From: Gemelliphila palaticanis
GTDB taxonomy: Bacteria; Bacillota; Bacilli; Staphylococcales; Gemellaceae
Length of the DNA: 64,000 nucleotides
Direction of reading: 5' to 3'
NCBI GenBank assembly: GCA_013415235.1
Contig: JACBYF010000004.1
Coordinates: 1-64,000, forward strand
The translations under genes were made by a program, and so were the position numbers. Below are positions 34,979 to 46,145 of the stretch, in pieces (the stretch's first letter is position 1; each line of letters starts with the position of its first letter). The notes beneath the pieces were generated by a model, which saw only the letters and a program-made list of their open reading frames with translations, searched no databases and had not been told where the DNA came from.

Positions 34979-35707
34979 ATGAAAGAAAGATTACAGAAAT
35001 TAATAGCCTCATCAGGATATACTTCAAGAAGAAAAGCAGAAGAATTAATAAAAGAAGGTAAAGTTACAGTAAATGGCGAAGTTGTGACTGAATTAGGAAC
35101 CAAAGCTAGTGCTAGTGATATAATAATTGTAGAAGGTATTAGACTTTTAAGAGAAAATAAAAGATACTATCTTTTTTATAAACCAGAAAAGGTTATTACA
35201 TCTATGTCTGATGATAAAGATAGACCTTGTGTAAGTGATTATTTTAAAGAAATACCAGAGAGAGTATTTCCTGTAGGTAGATTAGACTATGATACTTCAG
35301 GAGCACTTATAATGACAAATGATGGAGAATTTACTAATTTAATAACTCATCCTCGACACAAGATTAATAAAACTTATATAGCAAAGATAAAAGGAAAAGT
35401 TGAAGAAAGACATATAAAAATATTAAAAAATGGTGTTAGAATTGATAACTACAAAACTTCACCAGCGCAAGTAAACATATTAAAAAATAAAAATAAAAGT
35501 GATAATACACTTGTCCAAATAACTATCCATGAAGGTAAAAATCGTCAAGTAAGAAAAATGTTTGAAGTTTTAGGATATGATGTTTTAAAACTTAAAAGAA
35601 CTGCAATTGACAATTTAACTTTGGAAGGCCTTAAAATAGGAGAATATAGAGTATTGTCAATACACGAAGTAAAAGTTTTGATAAATAAGGCTAATAATGG
35701 AAAATAA
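34979..35707 (+). CDS. rluB: 23S rRNA pseudouridine(2605) synthase RluB
   Basis: The 242-residue protein has an N-terminal S4 domain (RLQKLIASSGYTSRRKAEELI) and the RsuA/RluB catalytic domain with the active-site aspartate in PVGRLDYDTSGALIMTNDG. It modifies 23S rRNA near the peptidyl-transferase centre. The substrate position follows family assignment and the scpAB-rluB context. Start supported by AGGAG. Confidence 0.94.
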   Translation: MKERLQKLIASSGYTSRRKAEELIKEGKVTVNGEVVTELGTKASASDIIIVEGIRLLRENKRYYLFYKPEKVITSMSDDKDRPCVSDYFKEIPERVFPVGRLDYDTSGALIMTNDGEFTNLITHPRHKINKTYIAKIKGKVEERHIKILKNGVRIDNYKTSPAQVNILKNKNKSDNTLVQITIHEGKNRQVRKMFEVLGYDVLKLKRTAIDNLTLEGLKIGEYRVLSIHEVKVLINKANNGK

Positions 35708-35741
35708 CAATTAATCATGTATATTTAAGGAGAGTATGTAT

Positions 35742-36452
35742 ATGGCTGATAGAATACTGATAGTAGATGATGAAGAGAGAATTAGAAAACTATTAACTAT
35801 GTATTTAGAAAGAGAAGGATACATAGTAGATGAAGCTAGTGATGGATTTATAGGGCTAGAAAAAATAAAAAATATAGATTATTCTTGTGTTTTGTTAGAT
35901 GTTCATTTACCAAAATTAAATGGAACTAAAATACTAAGAGAAGTAAGAACTGTCAAAGCTACTCCTATAGTAATAATATCAGCTAAAGGAGATGAGCAAA
36001 GTAGAGTAGATGGTTTTGAGATGGGAGCTGACGATTATATAATCAAGCCATTCAGTCCTAGAGAAGTGGTACTTAGAGTAAAAGCTATATTACAAAGAAC
36101 AAAGAGAAGTGTATTTTATATACCTGAATTTAGTGTTAAAGATGTTTTAGTTTTTAATGACTTAATAGTAGACATAAATGCTCATAAAGTAATAGTTGAT
36201 GGTAATGATATAACTTTGACACCAAAAGAATTTGACTTACTTATATTTTTATGTAAATCTCCAGATAGAGTACATAGTAGGAGTGAACTTTTAAAAGCAG
36301 TTTGGAATTATAATTCTTATGGAGACTTAAGAACTGTAGATACACACATAAAGAGAATAAGAAAAAAAATAGATGAGAAATCTGAAAATGCATCAAAAAT
36401 GATTGTTACTGTTTGGGGGAAAGGGTACATGTTTGATGCCAGTAAAAACTAG
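35742..36452 (+). CDS. srrA: OmpR-family response regulator, SrrA/ResD type, with no adjacent kinase
   Basis: The 236-residue protein has a receiver domain with intact acidic pocket (VDDEE), phospho-acceptor Asp in LLDVHLP, Ser in ISAKG and Lys in IKPFSPREV, and a C-terminal winged helix with YGDLRTVDTHIKRIRKK. Close similarity to SrrA/ResD and the scpAB-rluB context identify the orthologue of the oxygen/respiration regulator. SrrB/ResE normally follows immediately; here murT follows after 14 bases. ATG 35742 is better spaced from AAGGAG than 35736. The partner kinase is unknown. Confidence 0.9.
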   Translation: MADRILIVDDEERIRKLLTMYLEREGYIVDEASDGFIGLEKIKNIDYSCVLLDVHLPKLNGTKILREVRTVKATPIVIISAKGDEQSRVDGFEMGADDYIIKPFSPREVVLRVKAILQRTKRSVFYIPEFSVKDVLVFNDLIVDINAHKVIVDGNDITLTPKEFDLLIFLCKSPDRVHSRSELLKAVWNYNSYGDLRTVDTHIKRIRKKIDEKSENASKMIVTVWGKGYMFDASKN

Positions 36453-36466
36453 TTTAGGAGTTACAA

Positions 36467-37777
36467 ATGAATAATGTATATAAATTTATTGCTAAAGCAG
36501 TAAGAGCAGGAAGCAAATCTATAGGAAAAAAAGGAACAGATTTACCAGGAAAAGTTTTAAGAAAAATAAATAGCAATGTACTAAAAGATTTAACAAAGGA
36601 TTTTGACGACATAGTATTCGTAACAGGTACAAATGGAAAAACTACTACATCAAATTTAATAGGGCATACTTTAAAAACATCAGGATTAGAAATAGTCAAT
36701 AATTATGAAGGAGCTAATATGCTCGATGGTATAATATCAACTTTTGCAATACAAAGTTCTAAAAATACTAAAATTGCAATAATAGAAATTGATGAAGGAT
36801 CAATAAAAAAAGTAATGAATTATGTAACTCCTACAAAATTTGTTTTTAATAATTTTTTTAGAGATCAAATAGATAGATTTGGAGAAATAGATACGTTGAT
36901 AGATACTATAGGGAGGCAGCTAGAAGGCAAAAATATACAATTAATTTTAAATAGCGATGATCCTTTTGTTAGTAGATTATCAAAGTACGGTAAAGAAAAT
37001 ATTTATTTTGGAATATCTAAAAATACTTATAAATTTGATAATATAGGCATAACAGAGTCAAAATTTTGTCCTGTTTGCTCTAGTGAATTAAATTATGATC
37101 ATATTCACTATAGTCAGCTAGGTTATTATAGTTGTAACAATTGTGATTTTAAAAGACACAAAGTAGATTATGAAGTAACATCTGCTAGAGTTAATCCTTT
37201 GATAACTATTTCAATAAATAATAATAAAGAATTTACTACTTCTCAGTTAGGAGATTTTAATATATACAATATATTATCTGCTTATACTACGCTATCAGTA
37301 TTAGGAATTGATGAAGATAATATAATACGTGGTTTATCATCATATACTTCTAACAATGGTAGGATGCAAATAATTAGAAAAAAAGATAGTGATGTAGTTT
37401 CCCTATTAAATCTTGCAAAAAATCCTGCAGGAATGAATGCATCTTTAAATATAGCTAATTCAATGGATAAAAATATTTCTATAAATTATTTATTAGTATT
37501 AAATGATAATGGAGCAGATGGATTTGATATATCTTGGATATGGGATAGTGATTTTTCTATATTAGAATCTCAAAATATAAAAAATATAGTTTGTTCAGGA
37601 AAAAGGGCTAAAGAACTTGCTTTAAGATTAAAGTACACTAATATTAGTGCAAATATTTATGTAGATGAAAATATAAAAAATGCAGTAAATAAATTAAAAT
37701 CATTTAACGAGCAGTATAATATAGTTATACCTAATTATACTGCGTTAGTAGAAACTCAAAATGAATTAGAAAGATAG
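36467..37777 (+). CDS. murT: Lipid II isoglutaminyl synthase, MurT subunit
   Basis: The 436-residue Mur-ligase-like protein has the ATP loop VTGTNGKTTT, the central segment VFNNFFRDQIDRFGE, and a four-cysteine zinc ribbon (CPVC ... CNNC, about 203-225) that distinguishes MurT from MurC-F. The C-terminal MurT domain contains LNLAKNPAGMNASLN. With GatD, encoded 8 bases downstream, it amidates the alpha-carboxyl of D-glutamate in lipid II, needed for transpeptidation in many Gram-positives. Confidence 0.95.
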   Translation: MNNVYKFIAKAVRAGSKSIGKKGTDLPGKVLRKINSNVLKDLTKDFDDIVFVTGTNGKTTTSNLIGHTLKTSGLEIVNNYEGANMLDGIISTFAIQSSKNTKIAIIEIDEGSIKKVMNYVTPTKFVFNNFFRDQIDRFGEIDTLIDTIGRQLEGKNIQLILNSDDPFVSRLSKYGKENIYFGISKNTYKFDNIGITESKFCPVCSSELNYDHIHYSQLGYYSCNNCDFKRHKVDYEVTSARVNPLITISINNNKEFTTSQLGDFNIYNILSAYTTLSVLGIDEDNIIRGLSSYTSNNGRMQIIRKKDSDVVSLLNLAKNPAGMNASLNIANSMDKNISINYLLVLNDNGADGFDISWIWDSDFSILESQNIKNIVCSGKRAKELALRLKYTNISANIYVDENIKNAVNKLKSFNEQYNIVIPNYTALVETQNELER

Positions 37778-37785
37778 GTTATAAT

Positions 37786-38511
37786 ATGAATTTAAAATTA
37801 TATCATTTTATGCCAGATAAATTAAATCTTTATGGAGATATAGGGAATGTTATAGCTCTAAAAAAGAGATGTGAATGGCGAGGAATAAATTTAGAAATAG
37901 AAAATATCACAGATACTTCTAATATAAAGTTATCAAACTGTGATATGTTCTTTATTGGTGGGGGATCTGATAGAGAGCAATCTATAGCAACTGAACAATT
38001 TGCAAAAATAAAAAATGAATTTAAGGCAGCTATAGAAGGAGGAACTCCGGCTCTTACTATATGTGGAGGATATCAATTTTTAGGAGAATATTACAAAACA
38101 GTAGAAGGAGAAAAACTACCTGGACTTAACATACTAGATTTTTATACAGAGTCTTATAAAGATAAACCAAGATTGATAGGAAATATTTTAGTAGAGTCAG
38201 AACAATTTGGAGATATTGTAGGATTTGAAAATCATGGAGGAAGAACATTTCATAATTATGGAACTTTAGGAGATGTTGTAGTAGGTTATGGTAATAATGA
38301 TTCAGATAAAAAAGAAGGATTATTATATAATAATTTAATTGGAACATATCTTCATGGAGCAATATTACCCAAAAATCCTAATGTTACAGACTATTTAATA
38401 AAAGCTGCTCTTGAAAATAAGTATGGTAATTATGAGTTTCCCGATATAAATAACGATATAGAATTAGATGCAAACAGATATATGGCTGATATATTAAGAA
38501 ATAAAAAATAA
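37786..38511 (+). CDS. gatD: Lipid II isoglutaminyl synthase, glutaminase subunit GatD
   Basis: A class I glutamine amidotransferase of 241 residues (CobB/CobQ-like). It begins LKLYHFMPDKLNLYGDIGNV and has FIGGGSDREQS, the nucleophile in TICGGYQFLG and the catalytic His in GTYLHGAILPKNP. It supplies ammonia to MurT. The two genes are adjacent and probably coupled. The upstream srrA gene may share the transcript, linking amidation to the scpAB operon only by position. Confidence 0.95.
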   Translation: MNLKLYHFMPDKLNLYGDIGNVIALKKRCEWRGINLEIENITDTSNIKLSNCDMFFIGGGSDREQSIATEQFAKIKNEFKAAIEGGTPALTICGGYQFLGEYYKTVEGEKLPGLNILDFYTESYKDKPRLIGNILVESEQFGDIVGFENHGGRTFHNYGTLGDVVVGYGNNDSDKKEGLLYNNLIGTYLHGAILPKNPNVTDYLIKAALENKYGNYEFPDINNDIELDANRYMADILRNKK

Positions 38512-38541
38512 AAAATAAAATAATAAATAGGTTAGTAAAAA

Positions 38542-38949
38542 GTGAAAATAGTTTATAAAGAATATGTTTTTAAAGAAATTAATGAATTATTAGATTTATA
38601 CAGAAATGTGGGTTGGAGTAATTATTATGAAAATCCTATTATGCTAGAAAATGCAATTAAAAATTCTTTGTATTTAGAAGCTGCATATTTTAATGACGAG
38701 CTAATAGGCTTAATAAGAGTAGTAGGAGATGGTTATTCTATAGTATATATACAAGATATTTTAGTTAAACAACACTATCAAAGAAAAGGTATCGGAAAAA
38801 GATTAATAGTTGATGTTATTACAAAATACAAAAATGTATATCAAAAAGTTTTACTAACTGATAATACAGAAAAAACAAAATTATTTTATGAAAGTATTGG
38901 TTTTCAAGAAGTTTCTAGTATAGACTGTATTTCATTTATAAAATATTAA
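38542..38949 (+). CDS. GNAT family N-acetyltransferase
   Basis: The 135-residue protein has the acetyl-CoA pyrophosphate-binding motif A as IQDILVKQHYQRKGIGKRL, following the YFNDELIGLIRVVGDG strand, and ends near FYESIGFQE (motif B). The substrate is not identifiable. The start is GTG 38542; a GGTTAG box upstream is a weak ribosome site. It lies 30 bases after gatD and 15 bases before a second acetyltransferase, so the two may form a small unit. Confidence 0.85.
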   Translation: MKIVYKEYVFKEINELLDLYRNVGWSNYYENPIMLENAIKNSLYLEAAYFNDELIGLIRVVGDGYSIVYIQDILVKQHYQRKGIGKRLIVDVITKYKNVYQKVLLTDNTEKTKLFYESIGFQEVSSIDCISFIKY

Positions 38950-38964
38950 TTAAGGAGAGTTATT

Positions 38965-39519
38965 ATGGTTAATATTAGTGGAATTATTTTAGAAACAGAA
39001 AGATTGATACTTCGAGAGTTCAACATATCAGATTTAGAAGATTTTTATGAATACTCTAAAGTAGAAGGAGTAGGGGAAGCGGCAGGTTGGCCGCATCATA
39101 AAAATGTAGAAGAGTCAAAAGAAATACTATTAGATTTTGTAAATAGTAAAAATGTTTTTGCTATTTATAATAAAAAAGATATGAAGGTAATTGGTTCAGT
39201 AGGATTGCATTCTGATTACAATAAAGATATTTTCTCTGATTATATAAATTTAAAAGTAGTAGAAATTGGCTATGTTTTATCTAAATATTATTGGTTAAAT
39301 GGATTCATGACAGAAGCATTGAATATTTTGATAAAATATATATTTAATGAATTAAAATATGATATAATAGTTGCTGGATATTTTGAAGGTAACTGTGCTT
39401 CAGAGAGAACTCAGAAGAAATTAGGTTTTAAAGATTATAAAAAATCAGTATATTATTCTAAACTTCTTGATACTAATTTTACTATTACTAATACTATAAT
39501 ATTTAAAAATTCTAAATAA
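38965..39519 (+). CDS. GNAT acetyltransferase, RimJ/RimL type
   Basis: The 184-residue protein begins LETERLILREFNISDLEDFYEYS, the hallmark of the RimJ/RimL group, and has VVEIGYVLSKYYWLNGFMTEAL and the C-terminal SERTQKKLGF. Members acetylate ribosomal protein N-termini or small molecules; no closer assignment is possible. AAGGAGAG precedes the ATG. A strong terminator follows. Confidence 0.85.
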   Translation: MVNISGIILETERLILREFNISDLEDFYEYSKVEGVGEAAGWPHHKNVEESKEILLDFVNSKNVFAIYNKKDMKVIGSVGLHSDYNKDIFSDYINLKVVEIGYVLSKYYWLNGFMTEALNILIKYIFNELKYDIIVAGYFEGNCASERTQKKLGFKDYKKSVYYSKLLDTNFTITNTIIFKNSK

Positions 39520-39537
39520 TTGATTTATTATACCGTT

Positions 39538-39583
39538 AAAGAACTAATACTGTTTTATTAAAAAGTATTAGTTCTATTTATTT
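39538..39583 (+). terminator. Terminator after the acetyltransferase pair
   Basis: AGAACTAATAC pairs perfectly with GTATTAGTTCT around a 14-base loop, followed by ATTTATTTT. Confidence 0.85.
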
Positions 39584-39609
39584 TATAACTAGAGAAAAAA
39601 AACTTAAAA

Positions 39610-39618
39610 TGGTATAAT
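39610..39618 (+). promoter_or_regulatory. Extended -10 promoter of the tsaE operon
   Basis: TGG-TATAAT (39610-39618); no convincing -35. It lies between the terminator and tsaE. Confidence 0.5.
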
Positions 39619-39664
39619 ATACCTTATATAAAATTATAATTAATAAGTAATTCAAGGAGAATTT

Positions 39665-40120
39665 ATGCTTAATATTAGAATAAAAAGTTTAGAGGATACT
39701 GAGCGTTTAGCAAAGATATTATCAAACTTAATAGATAAAAAGTGCTTGATTACACTAAATGGAGATTTGGCTGCAGGGAAAACGACTTTTACGAAATATT
39801 TAGCTAAATATTTAGGTGTTGTAGATACAGTAAATTCACCAACATTTAACATTTTGAAAGAATATAACTCTAATAAAGGAACTTTTTATCACATAGATGC
39901 ATATAGATTAGAAGGTTCGGAAGAAGATTTAGGTTTTGAAGATATTTTTTATGAAGATAATATAATTGTTATTGAATGGGCTGAATTTATTGAAGATTTT
40001 TTACCTAATGATAGATTAGTTTTTGATATAAAATTGGAAGGATTAGAGAGGATTGTTAGTATAGAATCTAAAGGAGAGACATACTATAACATATTAGAGG
40101 AGATAGAAAAAGAATGGTAA
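39665..40120 (+). CDS. tsaE: tRNA t6A biosynthesis ATPase TsaE
   Basis: The 151-residue protein has the P-loop GDLAAGKTTF near residue 35, NSPTFNILKEY and HIDAYRLE, then VIEWAE with the Walker B-like acidic residues. TsaE cycles the TsaB-TsaD complex that makes threonylcarbamoyladenosine at position 37 of ANN-decoding tRNAs. The next gene, tsaB, overlaps by 7 bases. AAGGAG precedes the ATG. Confidence 0.95.
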   Translation: MLNIRIKSLEDTERLAKILSNLIDKKCLITLNGDLAAGKTTFTKYLAKYLGVVDTVNSPTFNILKEYNSNKGTFYHIDAYRLEGSEEDLGFEDIFYEDNIIVIEWAEFIEDFLPNDRLVFDIKLEGLERIVSIESKGETYYNILEEIEKEW

Positions 40121-40770
40121 GGTTGATATTAGATGCTTCAAATTCTCATTTATCGATAGCTTTACTTAAAAATAACGAACTTATAAATGAGTTTAATATC
40201 GAATGTAAGCGAAATTTATCAGAAATATTACTACAGGAAATTGATAATATTTTAGTAAATAGTAATTTTACTAAAAATGATTTATTAGAAATAATAGCAA
40301 CAAAAGGGCCTGGTTCTTATACTGCTCTTAGAGTAGTATTATCTGTAGCTAAAACATTGTCAATGGTACTTAATATACCTATAAAATTAATATCATCATT
40401 AAGACTACAGGCAGCTAACGTAAAAGAAGATGTTGCAGTGGTCCCCTTAATAGATGGTAGACGAGGAAATGTTTATGCGGCTATTTATGATAATGATGTA
40501 GATGTTTTTCAAGAGGGTTATTATTCATTAGATGATGTCATAAATAAATTGAACGAATTAAATAAGAAAGTTATTTTTGTAGGTAATGATGTTTCTAACT
40601 TTTCATATGATAATTTAAATAATATTTATGATTTGGATACGACTCCGATACTTGCGAAAAATATTATTTATGTAGAAAAATATTTAGAAAATAGTGATTT
40701 TTATAATGCACTACCCAGTTATTTACGTTTAACAGAAGCAGAAAGGAATTTGAAAAATGATAAAAATTAA
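40114..40770 (+). CDS. tsaB: tRNA t6A biosynthesis protein TsaB
   Basis: The 218-residue ASKHA-fold protein has LILDASNSHLSIAL at the start and TKGPGSYTALRVVLSVAKTL, the family's most conserved stretch. It scaffolds TsaD and TsaE in the t6A complex and has itself no catalytic site. It overlaps tsaE by 7 bases and rimI by 14. Confidence 0.93.
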   Translation: MVRLILDASNSHLSIALLKNNELINEFNIECKRNLSEILLQEIDNILVNSNFTKNDLLEIIATKGPGSYTALRVVLSVAKTLSMVLNIPIKLISSLRLQAANVKEDVAVVPLIDGRRGNVYAAIYDNDVDVFQEGYYSLDDVINKLNELNKKVIFVGNDVSNFSYDNLNNIYDLDTTPILAKNIIYVEKYLENSDFYNALPSYLRLTEAERNLKNDKN

Positions 40771-41194
40771 TAGAGTTGGCGTAGAACATTTAGAAAGATT
40801 ATCAGAAATAGATAGAAATAATTTTGATGATCCTTGGTCTTTAGAGATGATGAAAGTAGAATTAGAAAACGAAAATGCAGAATACTATGGTATATTTAAT
40901 GATGATGAAATTTTAGGATTTTGTGGTGGATGGTATGTAGTAGATGAATATCAAATAAATAAAATAGTTATAGATAAACCACATCAAAATAAAAAGTTAG
41001 GTCAAATGTTTTTAGTGTATATTATGGAAATGTATAGACTTAAAAATGCTAGACAAGCTACAATAGAGGTTAGAGAAAGTAATGTAAGAGCTATAAAAGC
41101 ATACACTAGATCAGGCTTTGAAGTTACGGGATTCCGTGAAAATTATTATCAAAATAATGGTGAAACAGCATATGTTATGATAAGGGAATTTTAA
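40757..41194 (+). CDS. rimI: Ribosomal protein S18-alanine N-acetyltransferase
   Basis: The 145-residue GNAT protein has KIVIDKPHQNKKLGQMFLVYIME (motif A) and IEVRESNVRAIKAYTRSGFE (motif B), typical of RimI, which acetylates the N-terminus of S18. Its position between tsaB and tsaD is conserved in Firmicutes. It overlaps tsaB by 14 bases and precedes tsaD by 2. The usual Q/RxxGxG/A motif A reads QNKKLGQ, one glycine short, so binding may be altered. Confidence 0.9.
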   Translation: MIKINRVGVEHLERLSEIDRNNFDDPWSLEMMKVELENENAEYYGIFNDDEILGFCGGWYVVDEYQINKIVIDKPHQNKKLGQMFLVYIMEMYRLKNARQATIEVRESNVRAIKAYTRSGFEVTGFRENYYQNNGETAYVMIREF

Positions 41195-41196
41195 AA

Positions 41197-42219
41197 ATGA
41201 ATGATGTAAATATTTTAGCAATAGAGACTAGTTGTGATGAAACTAGTATAGCAGTAGTGAAAAATGGAAAAGATGTTTTGTCTAATATTGTAAGTAGTCA
41301 AATAGATACTCATAAACAATATGGAGGAGTAGTACCAGAAATTGCTAGTCGTCAACATATAGAAGTTATAATGCAAGTATTAAATGATAGTTTATTAGAA
41401 GCAGATGTAAAACTTGCTGAAATTTCTGCTATATGTGTTACTCAAGGACCGGGTTTGATAGGTTCTCTACTCGTAGGAGTTAATGTAGCAAAAACTTTAA
41501 GTTATGCTTTGAATAAGCCTCTTATTTCAGCGCACCATATAGCAGGTCATATATATGCTAGTAATATTGATGCAGATATAAAGTATCCATCTTTAGCTTT
41601 AGTAGTTAGTGGTGGTCATACTGAATTAGTATATATAAAAGATGAATTAAACTTTGAAATTATAGGTACCACGCAAGATGATGCAGTAGGTGAGGCTTAT
41701 GATAAGGTAGCAAGACAATTAAATTTAGAATATCCTGGAGGTCCTAAGGTAGATAAGTTAGCCCAGTTAGGAGAAGATACTTATAATTTACCTAGAGCTA
41801 TGATAGATAGTGATGATTATAATTTTAGCTTTTCTGGAATGAAGTCAGCAGTTATTAATTTGATTCATAATGCTAACCAAAGAGGAGAAGAAATAATTCC
41901 AGAAAATTTGGCTTGTAGTTTTCAAAAAGCTGTTGTAGATATTTTAGAAACCAAAAGTGAGAAAGCAATTAAAGAATTTAGTATAAAACAATTTATTTTA
42001 GCTGGTGGCGTTGCAGGTAATAGTGAACTTAGAAGTAGAATGATTAATATGGCTAATAAATTGGGGATAGAAATACTTATACCTAAAATGCAATATTGTA
42101 CAGATAATGCAGCAATGATGGGAGCTGTAGGTTATTACTATTATAAAAATAATTTGTTTGAAAATCCTTTATTAACAAATGCAAAATCAACAGTGAATTT
42201 AGAAAACATAATAAGTTAA
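41197..42219 (+). CDS. tsaD: tRNA N6-threonylcarbamoyladenosine transferase
   Basis: The 340-residue protein begins ILAIETSCDETSIAVV and holds the metal-binding HxxxH as SAHHIAGHIYA (near 110-118), then LVVSGGHTELVY and the FSFSGMKSA block. It transfers the threonylcarbamoyl group onto A37 of tRNA. Catalytic residues look intact. It is the last gene of tsaE-tsaB-rimI-tsaD; the frame after it holds a decayed gene. Confidence 0.97.
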   Translation: MNDVNILAIETSCDETSIAVVKNGKDVLSNIVSSQIDTHKQYGGVVPEIASRQHIEVIMQVLNDSLLEADVKLAEISAICVTQGPGLIGSLLVGVNVAKTLSYALNKPLISAHHIAGHIYASNIDADIKYPSLALVVSGGHTELVYIKDELNFEIIGTTQDDAVGEAYDKVARQLNLEYPGGPKVDKLAQLGEDTYNLPRAMIDSDDYNFSFSGMKSAVINLIHNANQRGEEIIPENLACSFQKAVVDILETKSEKAIKEFSIKQFILAGGVAGNSELRSRMINMANKLGIEILIPKMQYCTDNAAMMGAVGYYYYKNNLFENPLLTNAKSTVNLENIIS

Positions 42220-42284
42220 TATAGTTAAATTTATGTAAACTATAATGTTTATTATAAATATTATTAGTTAAAATGAGTTAACTA

Positions 42285-43677
42285 ATGGAAATAGATAGAT
42301 ATTATTATAGATTTAATAAATAATGGGGAAACAATAAATGTAGAGTTTAAATAGTCAAGAAATTCTTTAAATAAAGATGTATATGATACTTTATGTGCTT
42401 TTAATAATATAAATGGTGGGAATATAATATTAGGAGTAACTGATAAAAAAGAAATAACTGGAGTCAATAAAGACAGTATAGATAAAATTATAAAGGAGTT
42501 TACGATGTCTATAAATAATCTTCGGAAGATATACCCACCATTATATTTAACTCCAGTAGTATTAATTATAGATAAAAAGATTGTTATTTATATAAAGGTT
42601 CCCAAAGGTTATCAAGTACGCAGACATAATCGTAGAATTTGGGATAGATCTTATGAAGGTGATATGAATATAACAGATAATTCAGAATTAGTTTATAAAT
42701 TATATTCAAGAAAGCAAAGTACTTATTTTGTTAATAAGGTATACCCTAATCTTAATTTGGATTGTTTAGACAATAATATTATAGAAAAAGCTAGAAAAAT
42801 GGCTATATCAAGAAATACAAATCATCCATGGAAATATGAACGATGAAGAATTATTACGTAGTGCTAATTTAATATTATTGAATCCAGAAATAAATAAAGA
42901 GGGTTTAACTTTGGCTGCAGTTTTGTTATTTGGTAAAGAAAACACTATTATGTCAATATTATCTCATCATAAAACTGATGCAATTTTTAGAGTTGAAAGT
43001 AAGGATCGCTATAATGATAGAGATGTTATTACTACAAATCTTATTGAAAGTTATGATAGTCTTCTAAAATTTGGTCAGAAACATTTAAATGATTTATTTA
43101 TTCTAGAAGGAATAACTAATGTAAACGCACGAGATCAGATACTTAGAGAAATAATCTCTAATACTCTTGCACATAGAGATTATTCTAGTGGGTTTCTTGC
43201 AAAATTTATTATAGATGAAGATAGAATTGTTATTGAAAATAGTAATTTAGCTCATCATATTGGGGAATTAGATTTACAAAGGTTTGAACCTTTTCCTAAA
43301 AATCCCTCAATATCAAAAGTTTTTAGGGAGATAGGACTGTCGGATGAACTTGGTTCAGGTATGAGAAATACGTACAAATATACTAATCTGTATTCTGGGC
43401 AAAATCCTATATTTGAATAAGGGTATATATTTATAACTTTTATACCTTTAAAAAATATTGCTACCCAAAAAGTAGGTGGTATATATGTCCCTCAGAATAG
43501 AGAAGAGATTATTGATTATATAAAGGAACTAGTAAAGATTAATAATAAAGTTACGAGAAAAGATATTGCTCAAAAATTAGGGCTAAGTGTAAAAACTATT
43601 CAGAGGATAATTAAGGAAATAGAAGGTTTAAATATGTTGGTAGAGGAAGTAATGGCTACTGGGAGTTAAATAAATAG
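42285..43677 (+). pseudogene. Decayed AlbA_2/Schlafen-type ATP-binding regulator with HTH (RecG-like, COG2865)
   Basis: Joined across frames, the region spells one protein: AlbA_2 N-terminus (LINNGETINVEFK*SRNSL ... CAFNNINGGNIILGV), middle with VRRHNRRIWDRS and NHPWKY, GHKL-like ATPase segment (REIISNTLAHRDYSS ... IGLSDELGSGMRN), and a winged helix (NREEIIDYIKEL ... LGLSVKTIQRIIKEIEGLN). Lesions are: in-frame TAG at 42352-42354, frameshift near 42838, TAA at 43418-43420, and a frameshift near 43632, after which YVGRGSNGYWELNK completes the gene at 43677. A further frameshift near the start is likely. Such genes are accessory; this one is inactivated. Open fragments are 42505-42846 and 42836-43420. 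Confidence 0.88.
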
Positions 43678-43706
43678 TTGCATTTTTTTATAGATTTATA
43701 ATAAAT

Positions 43707-43742
43707 AAAAATCCAAGATACAATTTTTTAATCTTGGATTTT
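43707..43742. terminator. Bidirectional terminator between the pseudogene and mnmA
   Basis: AAAATCCAAGAT pairs with ATCTTGGATTTT around a 12-base T-rich loop. Flanked by A-rich sequence on one side, it can terminate leftward mnmA transcription as well. Confidence 0.85.
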
Positions 43743-43758
43743 GTTTGTTAAATTTTAT

Positions 43759-45992
<2,234 letters not shown>

Positions 45993-46021
45993 AATATCAC
46001 CTCAAAATTATCTATTTGTTA

Positions 46022-46051
46022 ATTTTAACATAAAAAATATATCCCCTGCAA
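46022..46051 (-). promoter_or_regulatory. Leftward promoter of the cysteine desulfurase-mnmA operon
   Basis: On the minus strand TTGCAG (46051-46046), 18-base spacer, TAAAAT (46027-46022) with TG one base before the -10. Confidence 0.6.
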
Positions 46052-46084
46052 GATATAGATTTTTCTAATTTATTTATATATACC

Positions 46085-46113
46085 TTTAAAAAACTGTTTT
46101 ACTGTAATATAAT
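46085..46113 (+). promoter_or_regulatory. Possible promoter of dapB
   Basis: TTTAAA (46085-46090), 17-base spacer, TATAAT (46108-46113). The -35 is weak. The intergenic region is divergent to the desulfurase gene. Confidence 0.45.
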
Positions 46114-46145
46114 ATAAGTATATTAGTATTGTATGAGGTGTTAAT

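Noticed and set aside
42220..43758. Insertion sequence or transposase remnant
   Set aside because: The decayed frames spell an AlbA_2/ATPase/HTH protein, not a transposase; no terminal inverted repeats or target duplications were seen.
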